Shown here piece by piece: positions 36,511 to 50,073 of a stretch of DNA of 64,000 bases; position 1 is the first letter of the stretch, and the number at the start of each line of letters is the position of its first letter. Both the position numbers and the translations under genes were made by a program. This stretch comes from Cynocephalus volans (taxonomy: Eukaryota; Chordata; Mammalia; Dermoptera; Cynocephalidae), in NCBI RefSeq assembly GCF_027409185.1, contig NC_084471.1:5424535-5488534 (forward strand), given 5' to 3'. The notes beneath the pieces were generated by a model that saw only the letters and a program-made list of their open reading frames with translations, had not been told where the DNA came from and made no database searches.

Positions 36511-38189
36511 TGGGATGGAGGCTGGAGAAGGGGAAAGAAGGAAGGAGACGGGGAAGAAGGGAAACAGTCCTAGCAGCCCACAGTCTGGAAGGAAGATGAA
36601 ACTCCGTCCTGAAAGAAGAGGCAGTCACTGCAGGCTCTGGGCGAGAGCGGCTCTATTTGGAACGGCCACTCTAGCCGCAAAATGTGGGACCAAGGGAGAG
36701 GTGTGTCCCATCATGCCTGGCTTGTCCCTCTCACCTGCTGCGGTGTTTACCTTCCCACCTTTCCGAAGCCCCAGGAAAAAAAAGGAAAAAAGAAAAAAGG
36801 CCACGGTGCTGAGTTCAACTGTGTTAATCTTTCAAACTCTCCTCCCTGGCATTTCTGCTTCAGGTCTCAGATGCTGCTGGTATTCCTCGGCATGTCTGTG
36901 CCTCTTAAAGATATAATTAAGCATTTTTTTTTTCCTGTTAAAAAATGCAGGCCCCTCGGGCACTTCACCTTCATGTCTTGGCTCTGCTTTGTCAGTTGCA
37001 GCTGATGGGCTGGGGATCCAGGATCCTGACATGAAGCACATGGGTCCAACGGGGAGGTCTTCGTTGCCTCCTGGGGTCTCTGGTCCCTATTCTCGGCCCC
37101 CGAAGCCAGCTTCTGCTGTTCAAAGTTGCATCCGATTGTCCATCAACTGTATGAAATGGTGAAAATCAGCGATGGATGGGGCTCCGCGTGAGTCTGCTGT
37201 CTCTGGCTCAGGACGCAGTCACAGCTCAGGCTCCTGTGCTGGCTCTGTACTGACCAGCTGCGTCACCTCACGCACACCGCCATCCGTGCTGAAGCTCGGC
37301 CTCCACCTTGAGAGTCCTGTGGTTCCAGCCGACAAAGTGTGATGGAGCGGACTGGGTTGGCAAAGAGTATTTTAGCAAACAAGATGATGAACCAAGAGAT
37401 TGTGTAATATCTCATGCCAGTGGAAACGGTGTTTTTTAAAAGACAGCAATTTGAGTTAGAAAGGCAGAGGTAAAACTTTAAAAGTCATGTGACATCATAG
37501 AACAGGAAGCTGTCCCCACCTGAAATCACATTAGGGAGTCATTTACTTCCTTGTTATCATCTGTCGCCCACTAAAATGTAAGGCCAAGGCCATGGGCACT
37601 GTCTTTCTTGGCTACTCTTGTGTCCCTAGTTCTTGGGACACACAGTAGGTCCTTGCTGCTACTTTGTGCCTGACACATATGAGGCATCCAATAAATGGCT
37701 GTTGAATGAATAGATGGACGAAAGATTAAAGCACTAAGACATGAAATTGAGAATTACCACCCACAAATGAATGCATTGGGAAGGAATGGCCAGTAGCCAA
37801 AGGTCACTGTTTTTAGACGTTGACCACTTGGAAAGGGAAAGGGCAGCAAGCGAGAGCCAGACCTCACTGTCTGGCCTCGGTGGCCACTCTGGGGAGCCAG
37901 CCCAGAGCAGGTGGGAAAGGGAAGTGTGGGCCTTTGTGGACGAGGTGCTGGAACGGAGAAGCCGGGGGCCGAGAGCAGAGCCATGCGGTCTCGCCCCTCA
38001 CACAGTGAGCAGCTGGAAAGAGGCAGTCACCCAGACCTCAGTAAATCCACCTCGCTAGAAGTCACAGTCCCCGCAGGCTGGGATGAATCACACAGACCAA
38101 AGGCGGAGAGGAGCAGTCAGGAGCAGGGAGAGGCGCTGTCAGCACCTGCACAGAGACGGACTAGTGTGGCCAGGCTGGGCGAGAAGCCC

Positions 38190-38365
38190 CACAGCAAGGA
38201 AGGGGGTTGGAAACTGAGGGGCGCCACATGCCCAGGCTTCCTTCAGTCCCCACCACGATGCGGAGGAGGGGAGATTATCGCCCCCATTTTCCTGGGGAGT
38301 GAAATGAGGCTCTGAGAACAGCAGGCCCCAGATCATACAGCTCACAGGGCCACGGGTTCCAGTCC
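38190..38365 (-). repeat. MIR fragment, antisense
   Basis: GAAATGAGGCTCTGAGAACA then CCCAGATCATACAGCTCACA. Confidence 0.6.
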
Positions 38366-38959
38366 AGCTGGGACTGACCCCAAAGCGCTTCCATCCACGG
38401 CCTCTCCTCCCTCTTCACCGTGCACGTGACATGCAGGACACTTCCAGAATGTGCGGCCCTTAGCTGAGTCATAAACAGATGGCAAAACAGCAGCAAGGAA
38501 CTAGGAATTACAGGGTAATCGGGCCTGTCTTTGGTGCGGTGGAGGGGACTGAGCTCCCTGTCTTCTCTGCTCGCCCTGAGCAACGTTGTAAACGCTTGCG
38601 AGGAAGGAGGACAGGTGTCTGGGCTGCATATTTAAAATACCAAATGTCACTCAACATGTCTCAGCAAAACTCGTCATCCGTATTTCTTGATTATTATAAA
38701 TGTGCTCTCTCCGCAGGTCTCCCGTGAGCTAAACCAGACAGTTTGGAGGGGACAGCTTCAGGCAGCTAAAAAAGAGAGACGCCCCCACCCCACGAGCACA
38801 CCTCTCCCCTTGAAGAGAAACATGGAGAGAAATGTCAGCTTGGACTAAACCTCCTCAGCCTTCCTGTGTGACGTGGAAACTGGCATTCCTGCAGCACTGC
38901 ATTATCAGAAAGCCCACCCCAACCGTCTCTCCCTCCATCTCAACCGCAGGCAGCTGGCG

Positions 38960-39075
38960 TTGTTGTCACCTAAGGCTCATGGAGGAGGAAACAAGGCTCA
39001 GGGTGGGTGAGTGAGTTGCTGAAAATCACACAGCCAGCAAGCAGCAAACAGGACTCGAACCCGGACCGTGGGCCA
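38960..39075 (-). repeat. MIR fragment, antisense
   Basis: GAGGAAACAAGGCTCAGGGT, then GCTGAAAATCACACAGCCAG and ACTCGAACCCGGACC. Confidence 0.7.
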
Positions 39076-40400
39076 CTGCCCCTTCCACCGAGCCCTGTGG
39101 CCTTGCCACAGGAAGAGAAGGCCTGGGCAGTGTTCCAGAAGGATCTGCCATCTGATGCACCTACTTCTACCAAGTTGGCTAAAAATGACTATGATGGGAG
39201 TGTTAAGAAATAATCGTCCCTCCTTCCTTGTGTCCTCCGCCCTGACCTCAGCCCCCACCTACCTGCTGAGGTCCTCCCAGGCCCCAGGCCCAAACTCAAC
39301 CTACTCAAATCTCTCCAGACACCCCCAAACACTGACCCACCCTCCTCCCCCAGACCCACCCTCCACCCAGGGCCCCTGAGCCAGGAGCGTGGGGTCACCC
39401 CCACCAGGCCACTGGCTTCCATCGCCCATGTTCTGTCATCACGAAGGCCGATGAATGCTTTTATCTGCAGGTGTCTTGAGCCTCTCCTCCCTTCTCCAGC
39501 CCGAGCCCACCCTGCCTCTCTCAGGCCTCGTCGTTTTTCCTGAATGCTGATAACACCTGCCTCCTCATCCCCACGCACGTCCCACTGTGGTCAGAGCTGG
39601 GACACAAATCCGACCATGGGGTCGTTGTGGCTCTGTCTAAACTGCCCCCCCTCAGCAAGTAAGATGCCTCAATTATTAGGCTCCCATGGCCCAGGCCAGC
39701 CCTGTCTCTCAGCACACCTGCTTCAGCCATACCGAACCCCTTACAATCCCCCTGAGATGACAGGGGCCACAGAGGGCACAGAAGAATAAGTCTTGCCAAC
39801 TTGACATAAAATAAAAAACCCAGAAACCCAAGAGAGGGTCAAATCCTGCCTCTGCCTTCCAGGAGTTAAGGCTGTGCTACCTCCTCCTACAGACACGATC
39901 AAGGTCCCCTGGGGTTGAGGCTTGCCTGGCACACAGCTAGTGAGTGCAGAGCAGGGACCCCACACCCAGCCTGCCGGGTGGAGCAGAGCACTCTTTTGTT
40001 TATTCACTTGGCAGGCACAGAGCACTCGCTTGGGCAGGTGCTGGGTGCTGGGGTTACAGACCCTGACCAGCTCTGGTCTGAGTCCTCGGGGAGCTCTCGG
40101 CCCACTGGGAAGGCAGGCGCAAGTGAGAGGGGCAGAACAGGTGGGTAGAGGTAAGCAAAGGTGCTTTAGCAGAACTAGGGAGAAACGCTCACCCCAAACC
40201 GGTCACCGGGTGCTTGTGGAATCTTCAGCAAGGGGCTAACCTTGAGCTGATCTTTGAAGGACAAGGTGCCAGGCAAGAAAGAGGCTGGAGCAGGGCTCGT
40301 GCAGAGGGAGTGGCGAGAGCACAAGGCAGCTGGCGCTCTCAGTTTCCCCGAGTGGACAAGAGTAAAGGAGGGAGGGGAGAGGGAAGAGGCAGACGCGGAC

Positions 40401-40457
40401 AGGGGCAGGGGCTGGATCACGCGGGGACGAGGGGCAGGGGCTGGATCACGTGGGGAC
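40401..40457 (+). repeat. 29-bp tandem duplication
   Basis: A G-rich 29-bp unit starting AGGGGCAGGGGCTGGATCAC at 40401 repeats at 40430 with one clear difference. Probably a young slippage event. Confidence 0.85.
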
Positions 40458-40869
40458 CTTTCCCTGGAGCTGGACTTCAGCAAGGACGGACATATGAGGT
40501 TTGCTGAGAAACATCACCTTCTCCTTTCCTTCCCGACGGGCACTGATGGGCCGGTCCAGGACAGAGGGGGGCTTCCCACTGGCAAGGCCATGGCACAGAG
40601 CCCCCCAAGCTAGAGCAAGATCAGTGTCTCTTCATCCAAGCTGTTGTCCAACACAGGACAACAGCTGCTCTTCCAGCACCTGAGACACGCACACAGAATC
40701 CTCAGAAAGAGGATCGTCTCACCACTGACTGAACATTTATTATGCACCTACTGTACGGAGCATGCTCACGGCTGTCAGGGATGCAGAGGTGACCGCTGTG
40801 AGATTTCAGGGCTCGGCCATGCCTCGAAGAGTAGACCTCTTTCCTGACCGAGGTTGCCCAGGAAGGTCA

Positions 40870-41085
40870 TGACCGTAGGAACACCATATTGAGTCCCAAT
40901 AAGCTGAGTGCAATCTGAAGTCATGTCACGTGGGCTGGAACCCCCTCTGTGCCTCAGTTTGCTCATCTGGAGAATGGGGATAATCACCTATATGGTTGCT
41001 ATGAGAAGCAAGTGACATAAATGTATATATAACATGCTCAGAACAGTGCCTGGCACACTACAAATGCCATGGAGGATTTGCCATC
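40870..41085 (+). repeat. MIR SINE, sense
   Basis: GTGCCTCAGTTTGCTCATCT, GAGAATGGGGATAATCACCT and the tail CAGAACAGTGCCTGGCACAC are clear MIR landmarks in order. Confidence 0.8.
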
Positions 41086-43904
41086 AATTTGAGGACTGTG
41101 ACACTTGGAGTTCTCAGCCTTGGTCATGGAGGGAATGTTCCTAACAGAGTCCATCTGGAAACACCTGACATCCCCCTCTGCTGTCGAGCCACAGGATGCT
41201 GTCTGTGACAGTGGCTGTCAGGGTTCTTTAACATATTTATGGTGGGCAGGCAAGGCCATTGGAAGATTCACATCATCACCAGATTCTTTTTTTCTAATTT
41301 TGCAGACCATGCGTCTATTGCTGTTTAGCTAAAACATTTCGTTTTTTAAAAAACAGAATAATTTATGAATGTGTCTGTTGATATCAAAGGCTTTTCAAAA
41401 GGTGCATAACAGCAGCAGTAAGAGGGTCACAAATCATTCCAGCTGGACACAGACCATCCCGGTGAGGCGCTCTGGAGATGCTAAGAGGCTGCTCTGGGCT
41501 TGTTTTAACCCCTTGGTGACTCTGGAAGTCAGCAGGTGTGTGGGATCCTGCAGTCGGGCGTGGGCACCTGCCGGGAGCCGGGCCTGGGTTACCTCCCAGC
41601 GGATGTGTCTGCTCTGTGTGTGAGCACACGTGTGTGTGCAAGAAACAAAGACAAGCAGGGCCACAGAGGGGAGCGCTGTACGAATGGACCCTGTGTAGGC
41701 TCTTCCCTCTAGGGACTCAGTGTGGTGGAAGAGAAAGTCAAGTGAGAAACTCGCAACGCCACACCTGCTCCCAGCGTCCCCCCTTCACTCCGTCCTTCCT
41801 GCCGGCACACACGCTTCTCTGCTCCTGTTCACGACAGACTTTCTAGAAGGAGCTCCCCGGGAGCACTGCCTCTGGCGTGCCCTCTCCAGTGCAGCCTCCC
41901 TCACCCGGCTCCACTGAAAGGCTTTGTCAGTGTCACCAGCAGCCTCGCCACGGTGACCCCTTGGTTCTCATGTGACTTGACTCTCAGCAGCACTCACGCA
42001 GTTTGGCTGCCCCTCGTCCTGCAGACACCTTCTGCACCTCAAGCTTTGTCCCCTTCCATCCTCCTGCGGGCCGTGACAGTCCCAGCCATGGCACACTGCC
42101 AACGCAGAACTGTGCAACTACCCAAACTCTTTTGGCCATGAGGTCTCTGTGTGGCAGACCCCCTGGGGCTCAGCATGGGCGGGGCGGCCTCCTCTCCCCA
42201 CTACACTCTCTCCTTCAGGGGTGGCCGCTGGGGGGCTGCTGGGGCAGGCTGTACCCCGCTGACCCTCCCTGGCCTGGTCCTGGGCTGTGGCTTGTGGTTT
42301 GCTCTGGAGTGCAGCGTTCACATGGACAAGGCACCTCCTCGGGCCGAGCCCTGGCCCCTGAGCGGATGCCATTCGTGCCACTGCAGGTGCAGCACAGGCC
42401 GGCCGGGGCTGCCCACAGCAGGAGCAGGGAGGTTTGGGGCGGCCCCCTGTGGCCCCTGTGTGCCTCACTCAGGTGGGCTCAAAAGCAGAGGCTGTGCCCC
42501 ATTAAACCCCACCAAACCCTCTGAGGAGGCCAGCTGCAGCTTGGGGGAGCGGTCACCAGCTGTGTGACCAGGGTGACCTCTGAGAGTCTCTGAACCTGAC
42601 ATTCCTCAGAGCTCTTTGGAGAATAACTGCTGTCGCCTTGGAGTTGTCATGCGGTCATGCAGTCAGGTACAGCACCGGGCCTGACACCTTCGACCCCACC
42701 TCTGCTCCATGGGGTCCCAGCAGAGGCAGCACAAAAGGTGTTTGCTCCCTTCCATCCCGCTGTCTCATCCCCTCTGAGAGGTCCTCCTGACCTGTCTTCC
42801 ACCTCCCGCCACTCTCAGCGACACCACGAGCCTCAAGGCAGAATCGAGCTGCAGCCATCCCAGGCCCGGAGGAGGCTGGGCCCATCACCCTGGGAAACAA
42901 CTTGGCTGTGGGCCAGGGTGTGGCCCCCGGGGTGACAGGGCTGTGCCTCCCAGAGAAGAGAAAGCACTTAATCCCTGGGATTTGCCGTGAAAGCCGGGAC
43001 AGGGCCAATCACTCATCACTGGGCAGGGACGGCTACGCTGTTGTTTTTAGGTGGAATTTCTGAATCTCGTTCGTAATGTGTACTGATCCCGGGCCAAACT
43101 TTCCAAATCAGGCTGCAGTACAGGGTCAGCAGCTCATGTTTAACCCCTTAAGAGGTAATGATTTTAAAGAGGCAATCTGGGCCCTGCTAGCTGGGGTGCC
43201 TGATGGTGACTTGAAGCCAGATGGCCGGGGAAGCAAGGCGTTAAGGCTTGACTGAGGCCTGGCCTGGTTGCGGGAGAGGGACAGCTAGGTAGGTATCTTT
43301 GCTCACAAGCCCTTATACCGGGGCTGCTGTGTACAGTTGAGCAGGGTGTGCACTGCACATAGACTAAGCTGTGAATGGTGCCCCCTAGAGTTTGGTAGCA
43401 CACAACACATCCAACTGTACGTGGCAACCCTGCTACACACCACTTCTCTCTAACTGAGACATTAGCGGGGACGAAGCCAACCGCTGAAATACAAGCACTT
43501 TCAGCTGCAGGAACTCAGACGGCAGGATGCTCGGGGAGCCAGCAGGCAGCTTCTGGAAAGCAGGATCTTGGGGCCTGGATGTAAGTTTGCTCCCTAGCAC
43601 CCAGGGCAGGGCCTGGCATGGAGCAGAGACCCAGGATGTTCTTGCTGAGTGAATAATATAATTCCAGGGTGACAGGCCTGGGAGCACGACCTCCACCGTC
43701 CTCCTTCAGGCCTGGCCAGACCCACCGGCCCAGGCCGTGAGACATGCCTATTAAAAGCCCCCAGGCGGTTGAGGCCACCTCGGGGTGAACGGTCCTGGCA
43801 CGGTCCCGTGGTCCTTGTTCTGGCCTGCCGTTCCCTGAGGGGGCTCTGAGCTCTCACCAGCCCTCCAGCTCCACTCCGCCTCCTCCCAGAGGCTCATTCA
43901 TCCT

Positions 43905-44110
43905 CCTGACAAACTCCTGAGCTGGGCCACTCTCATCCTGTGTTAAGATACAGCATTGCCTCTGTCCTCACAACCACGCAAGGCAAGTGTTACTATGGCA
44001 AGCTCACCGAGAAGAAAACTGAGGCTCAAAGAGGGCGTGTAACCTGCCTAAAGTCACACAGCTAGAAACACAGAACCAAGAACTGAGCCCACAGCATCTC
44101 ACTGCAGCTG
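43905..44110 (-). repeat. MIR SINE, antisense
   Basis: Antisense MIR core: GAAAACTGAGGCTCAAAGAG followed by CTAAAGTCACACAGCTAGAA. Confidence 0.75.
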
Positions 44111-44644
44111 TATTTACTTTCTGCACCCGGCACTGCCAGGAGCTCTCACATTAATTGCTTCATCCAACCACATTAATGGGAGTCTGTACTTAGGGCATTT
44201 ACTTCCTAAACCTAATATAGGTAACTGTCTCTAAGGGGAGCCAGCTGGTCATTCAATTCTTCACTCGTTCAGACTTTACTGGCTGCCTTGGTGCTTGGCC
44301 AGCCTCACCCATGTCAGGAGCTAAGGCATGGTGCTTGTGAAGGGGCTCTGGGCACTGGAGGGTGAAGAGACTCATAGGTGGCACCAAGCAACTCCAAAGC
44401 AAAATGTCAGCAAAATCTCCAAATCCTATCCCTGGGCTCAGGGCAGCCTCAGGCTGGGGACATAAGGCCGGGCCTTGATAATGTAGGGTGTTCCTTTCTC
44501 CAAGGCAGAGAGCAAAAAACATCTCAGAAATCAAATACTGTCTGTACACGCACTCACCCACCCGCCCACACTCGCCCCCACACACTCACACATATACACA
44601 CCCCTCCCCCACCCCCCGCCCAAATCAGACCGGAGGCCTTGCCC

Positions 44645-44758
44645 AGAAACAAATTTGCAGCATGCAGTGGGTCTGGATGTCGTTTCAGATGTGCAGACTG
44701 TAATCACAGCCATTCCCAGCCACGGAGGATCCGGCCCCAGCCTATACACAACCTCCCT
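44645..44758 (+). repeat. Unassigned interspersed repeat, copy A
   Basis: Partner of copy B 4.6 kb away. Anchors TCTGGATGTC, TTTCAGATGTGCAG, GGCCCCAGCCTATACACAA. Could be an old mammalian SINE or a local duplication that has since diverged. Confidence 0.6.
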
Positions 44759-45239
44759 AAATTGAAGCTAACCCCAGCATCTGCCTGATGGGGGTGGTGC
44801 TGCCACACAAGCTCAGAGGGTTCCTGGAGGACCTCGATCCCCACCAGCCCCCACCAGCAGATGGGGAGGAGGTAGGCCCAGGGGTCCAGGCAGCAGCCCC
44901 TGGTACAGCTGCCTGTGCAAGCAAGGATGAGCTGACACTTGCCAGAAGGACTGGAGAGGCACGTTCCAGGACCTCATCCCTTCCTCAGAGTAGTGACATT
45001 TTGAACCTCATATCTTGACCGCATGAACATGAAGAGAGGTCTGTACTCATAAAGGGGTGGCCCAGAACCCAAGACCCCATGGCCAGGAGTGTTGTGACTG
45101 TTTATAAAGTCTGCCAGGGACCCAGACCCAAGTATGCCAACAGACACCAGCCAGTGTAGTTGCCAGCTGCTGTAGACACCAGCCGGTATAGATAGACCAG
45201 AGAAAAATGGGACTTCACACATGCCACAGGGATGAGAAG

Positions 45240-45370
45240 CCCTGGACTTGAGTGGCCCTAGATCTAACCCTGGTTCTCACACTCCCCAGCTGGGAGATCC
45301 TGGGAAGTGACTTAGCTCCGCTGGCCTCAGTATTCTGTTCTGCTGAGTAGAGATAACCACCATCTCGTGC
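45240..45370 (+). repeat. MIR fragment, sense
   Basis: CTAACCCTGGTTCTCACACT, GAAGTGACTTAGCTCCGCTG and CCTCAGTATTCTG follow the sense MIR order. Confidence 0.6.
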
Positions 45371-45479
45371 TGCAAGAGGCTGACGGGTTAAATATAGCAG
45401 CAGGACCTAGAAGCGCCATGGGCAGCACATGCCTCCCAAGGAGCATCCCAGACCTCCAGTGGCTCCCCATGGCTCACAG

Positions 45480-45665
45480 GAACGTCCACCAGGGCATGGC
45501 CCTGCCGCCCCCAGAGCTGTGCATGGTGCCCTCCCAGGCCCTGCCTCTCGCCATGCTGCCCTGGCCCAGCAATGCCTCCTTGTCTGGCACCCTCCTACTT
45601 GGCCATCAAGACCCAGCACTTGTGTCACCTCTTCTGAGAAGCCTCCCCTGACTGCTCCATTGTCA
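45480..45665 (-). repeat. L2 LINE fragment, antisense
   Basis: CACCTCTTCTGAGAAGCCTC and CCCTGACTGCTCC are typical of the reversed L2 3' end. Confidence 0.6.
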
Positions 45666-48529
45666 CATCTCTGCTGTCACAGCTGGCTGGCAAAATGCTA
45701 CTAAGTCAGCTCTGTTCGCGATCACAACCCTGTAGGCCCAAGGATCAGGCAGGCCACCTGCAAAATAAGGCAGTGGGACAACAAATAAACTAACCTCAAT
45801 GTTCTCTAGCTCCTCTTGGCTTTGGTGAGGTTTTAACAGAAATGTTGGCAAAGCCGTCTCTCGTTATAGACGGATTTTGCCTTCCCTAGAGGAGCAGAGA
45901 GTCAAAAAGAGATGGTGATCAGGAGGGTGGAGGGAGGGCTGAGGCTCAGACACCAGCTATAGCCCAGCATCCCGGGGAGCCCAGATGGCCCCAGGTTGCC
46001 TTTTGGTCCTATCCGCAGGCTGATAATATACGGCCTGTGCCTGTCACGGCCGGGGCTCTCCCATTCGTCATCATCAGGAGTTATTACCTGAAAGACCCCT
46101 TCCTGGAGCACCCCCAACTCCAGCCTCTACCCTCAGAGCTAAGAATGAATCCAGAGCTGGGTAAGGAAGGCTTTGTAGTGGCCCGAGAATACCTCAGGCA
46201 TTAACAGAGCATTTTTGCACAGGTTGAAAATGCATCCTTCATTTTTCATTGACAGCTGGTTAAAGAGGAATGCACCGGGGCTTTACAAAGACAGCAGCTC
46301 GGCCCCCGCTGCACAATCTCCTGATCCCCACTAAGAACTGGTCTTTAAAGGATACTTTAGAGGAAGACCTGGCCCTTTCAGGTTCTTAGTCGACTGGGGT
46401 CGTTTGCTCCTCCTCCTTCTGTTACTCTAGGAGGACTGCGCACAGTAGCCTTGGAATCTGGTGGCTTGCATGCTGGTTATTTTTCTGGGACACCCAAATT
46501 CGCAGCAATTTTGCCCAAGTCAGCATGAGCCATCTGTGGGCTCCAGCGGAGGGAAAGTGCAGTGTTTGGGGGCTCCCGGTCCACTTGGTCCCTGGTACCA
46601 AGTGGCCTTGGCAAGTCTCCTGTCCTCTCTGGCCTTTGCTCCCTCATCCGTCAGTGGGGATAATCCCACCGCGTCACAAGGCCATGGTGGTGACGAAACA
46701 CTAGCTCCTGGTGCATTGTGGGTGCGAAGGGTTGCTCCCTCGCATACGTCAAGACTCAGCTCAGGCCTCCCCTCTCCCGGGAAGCCTTCTTGACCCCGCT
46801 GCCAGTGTCCACACAGGGCATGGCCTAGAGTGGGCAGGTGCTCAGCGGGCACCTGTGAGTGGGCAGGTCTCCAGGGCTCAGGGGCTTCCCACGCCACAGC
46901 AGGGAGCAGCAGATGTGGGCCTGAGAGGCCCCGGAAAACGCCTTGTCCCCTCCACTGGCGGAGCGGGTTTCTGTCCAAGACGCTGCCTGAGATGAGAACT
47001 ACGCTGCTGACGAGCTTGAAAACGTCCTGGGCTGTGGGCTCTTCCAGCGCACAGTCGCTCGTTTAACTCAGTTCCCTCCTTTGCCCGAGGGAGACATTCA
47101 GGTCCCTTTCCTGGCGGTACTTGTGAGGACTGAATGAGGGCAGAGGTGAGTGCGCTCAGGGATGGGTGGCAAGGGGCCGGCGAGGCTTCGACCCCACGTT
47201 CCCAGGGCTGCTTCATGCCTGGGCCCGAGTCCAGTGGCAGAACAGCCATCGCCACGTGGCCAGGCCTGGAGCTGGGTGCTGGGAGAGCCACCTCCAGAGG
47301 CTAGGACGAAGTTCCCAGGGCATGCAGAAGTTACTTGGGGCAGAAGAGGAAAGCGCAGGAGGTAGAGGATAAGGAAGCCCAGGAAGGAGAAACAAGATGA
47401 GCAACCAGTGGGTACAGACAGGAGCACCCCCAGAAACTCGGCCTAGTTACCCACTCAGTGGGACCTGGCCCCCTCTGGCTCAGTCCTCTGTCTGAGAGAT
47501 GACACTGGCACCAGGTAAACTCCAGGAGCCCAGCCAGATGGCACATCTACAACATGCTGAGGAGTGCAAGGGGCTGGGGGCCCACCTGCTAAACGGGCTA
47601 TGGGCAGGATGGATTCTCAAGGGCCAGGCTGGGCCCTCCCCCATGCAGCCCCAGCCTGGAATTCCAAAGACCAGGGCACCCGTGACCAAGTGCGGTGAGG
47701 GGAAGCCACTCGGTCCCTGTGGCCTTATGCACATTCCATTCCCAGGAAGCATTCTCCAGGAGATGGCACCTGCGGTCGCTTCTCACACCCTGGGGCTCCA
47801 TTCCATGGCCCGCAGTACCTGAGTCACTGTGAGAAGACTGGCAGTACCCTCACCTCTCTGGGCCTCAGTTTCCCCTTCTACAGAAGAAAGGGTTGGAAGA
47901 GACGGTCTCCAGGAGCCTCTAGGCTCTGACATGGAGGATTTTCTGCCCCAGTGGGTGGGAAGCTGAGAAACAGAAACCCCCAGGTTGGTTCTGTCTGGAG
48001 TGCAGACAGGGAAAGGCACTGGTGGGTGCTGCTTCTAGGCCTGGCTGCTGCCCAATCTCCTGACTCAGGCCACCCCAAGGATGAATTTGGCTGGAACTGA
48101 AGAACTGAAGATGCAAAAACTTCAAGAGCACCCTAGGGGTCTCTCTGTGCATGCCTGTTTCAGCATCGTATTTTGATGATCCGTTTATGGACATCTCCCC
48201 TGCTGGGATGCAGAGCCCTAAGGGGCAGGCGCTGGGAGCTACTTATCCATCTCTGTATCTGCAAGGACTGGCCCAGGGTCTGGTACAGACTCAGCTCAGG
48301 AAGAGTTCAGAAACTGGAAGGTTTCATGATTCCAAACTCCTACGGTTCCCAGTGCTGGGAATCACCCCAGGCCAGGGCCGTGTCACACCACACCTGCAGG
48401 CCCAGCGTCAAGGACAGGGCTGGCACATGGTGGGCTTCTGTGGGCCTGTGTCAGGGGGCTCTCCCCTAACCCCAGTGAGGCAGCACACACCCCACCTCCT
48501 CCTGTCTGCCCTCATTCACAGGAGGCCAG

Positions 48530-48625
48530 AGGTACTTTAAGGTCTCTATCTAAACTCTCATTTTACAATGGGGAAACTGAGGCCCAGAGTGGGCAGGGAC
48601 TCAGGGGCAAGTAGCAAGTTTTATG
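48530..48625 (-). repeat. MIR fragment, antisense
   Basis: TTACAATGGGGAAACTGAGG then CCCAGAGTGGGCAGGGACTC: the antisense MIR core. Confidence 0.65.
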
Positions 48626-49218
48626 ACTCCTGACAACCAAAATGTGCTTCTTTCCCTTGGAATCCCAGCAAGGGCTAATGTACCATTAATTGTAATTAAC
48701 TAATTATTCCTGCTGCCAACTAGCGGAGGAGGAGGCTAGGGGTGGGGAGCCCCCAAATGACTCAGTCATGTTTACAACATGCAAACCCATCTAAGAGCTT
48801 GTAAAGTTGCTATAAATGTCTCTTTGGCAAGAGGGGAATAACGATTCCCTTTCTCCAGCTGCCAGTTTAACAACCGTCGTCGTGTTCGGGGCGGCAGGGA
48901 CTGAGGTTCTGAGATCCAACAGCGCCACCTGGAGACCACGTCCCCAAACGCTCTCCCCAGGGGCAACCACCTGGATGCTGGTTCTGGTCAAGACCTCACA
49001 GAATCCAGAGTCTAAGAGACTATGAAGCCCACTCTCCCCAATTCACACAGGGAAACTGAGGCCCAGGTGAGGGCAGGGACTGCCGCTCCATTGCCTAGCT
49101 GCTATCAAAGTGTTCAGAGTATAAATCTAAGTCCAAAATGGCAGCGGTGACTGTTTTCATTGTCCAATAATTTAAATTATTTAAAATGTGACAATTCAGG
49201 AGAGGTACTATGAACGAC

Positions 49219-49333
49219 GGAAACAAGTTCACAAAGTGGAGAGGCTCTGGATGTCTTTTCAGATGTGCAGGTTCTAATCAAAGCCCATTTCCAGACATGG
49301 AGGGTCCTGTCCCAGCTTATACACAATGTCCCC
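49219..49333 (+). repeat. Unassigned interspersed repeat, copy B
   Basis: About 115 bp that aligns to copy A at 44645-44758 in the same direction at roughly 75-80% by eye. Shared anchors include TCTGGATGTC, TTTCAGATGTGCAG and TATACACAA. I do not recognise the family. Confidence 0.6.
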
Positions 49334-49649
49334 AGCCTGTAAACAATAGGACTTCTACAGTCACCTCCCTCTCTCCAGCCAGCGTGAACTATGTGCCCTT
49401 TCCTGAAGTCACTAACTTCTCCCTCTGGGCATTGGCCTGAGCAGGTCCCTCTGCCTGGTTCACCCTTTCTCCCTCTTCCTCACCCAAGTCCTTGGCTCAG
49501 GAGCCACCTCCACAGAGGAGTCCTTCACCTCCGCCCCAGCCCTCCTCTCTGCACCTCTGACGCCGAATCTCCAGGGAGCAAGGGCAGCAGGCTCTGCGTT
49601 CAGAGGGGCTGTGAGCCACGATCGGTCCTTGGTTCTCATACCAACTGAG

Positions 49650-49960
49650 ACGTGGGGAGGGGACGAGGACCTGCTCAAGGTCACACAGCAAGTCCAGTTA
49701 GTCTCGAGGCTGTGCCTACAGCTCAGGTCCTCTGACTCCTACTTTGCACCACGAGAATGAGAATCATATCAGCTCCCACTGAGTGAGGGACTGTGCCAAG
49801 CCCTGGGATAAGTGCTTCACTTGTGCGACATCGTTTGAAATTCACAGCTGTGAGAGGCAGCGGTCTCTTTAATCCACCCCTTTTCTAGGTGGGGAGAGTG
49901 GGGCCAAGAGGGGTCACCAGGAGAGCTGGTGGCACAGCCAGGATCAGATCTTGGGCAGGC
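49650..49960 (-). repeat. MIR fragments, antisense, two in a row
   Basis: GCTCAAGGTCACACAGCAAG near 49680 and a second antisense unit around 49770-49950 with GGGACTGTGCCAAGCCCTGG. Confidence 0.6.
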
Positions 49961-50073
49961 TCCACCACTCTGGAGAGGTTTCCCTGCCCAACTGGCACAG
50001 GAGGCCTCGGCTAATCTTTTGGGTGTGGAGGAGGAGGGGCGTCTGGACAGATGGCATGTCTACGGCCACTCAC

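Larger units (their letters stand above)
30988..50073. other. FBLN1: Last FBLN1 variant-D intron, 19 kb
   Basis: No internal exon seen on either strand. Open frames here are short, lack splice-site pairs of a known gene and often cross repeats. Named contents: short tandem repeats at 32788 and 40401, a palindromic transposon split by an L1 at 33801-34050, an AT-rich block at 34054-34470, a CCAT microsatellite at 35757, MIR and L2 fragments, and an unassigned repeat pair at 44645 and 49219. Confidence 0.8.
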
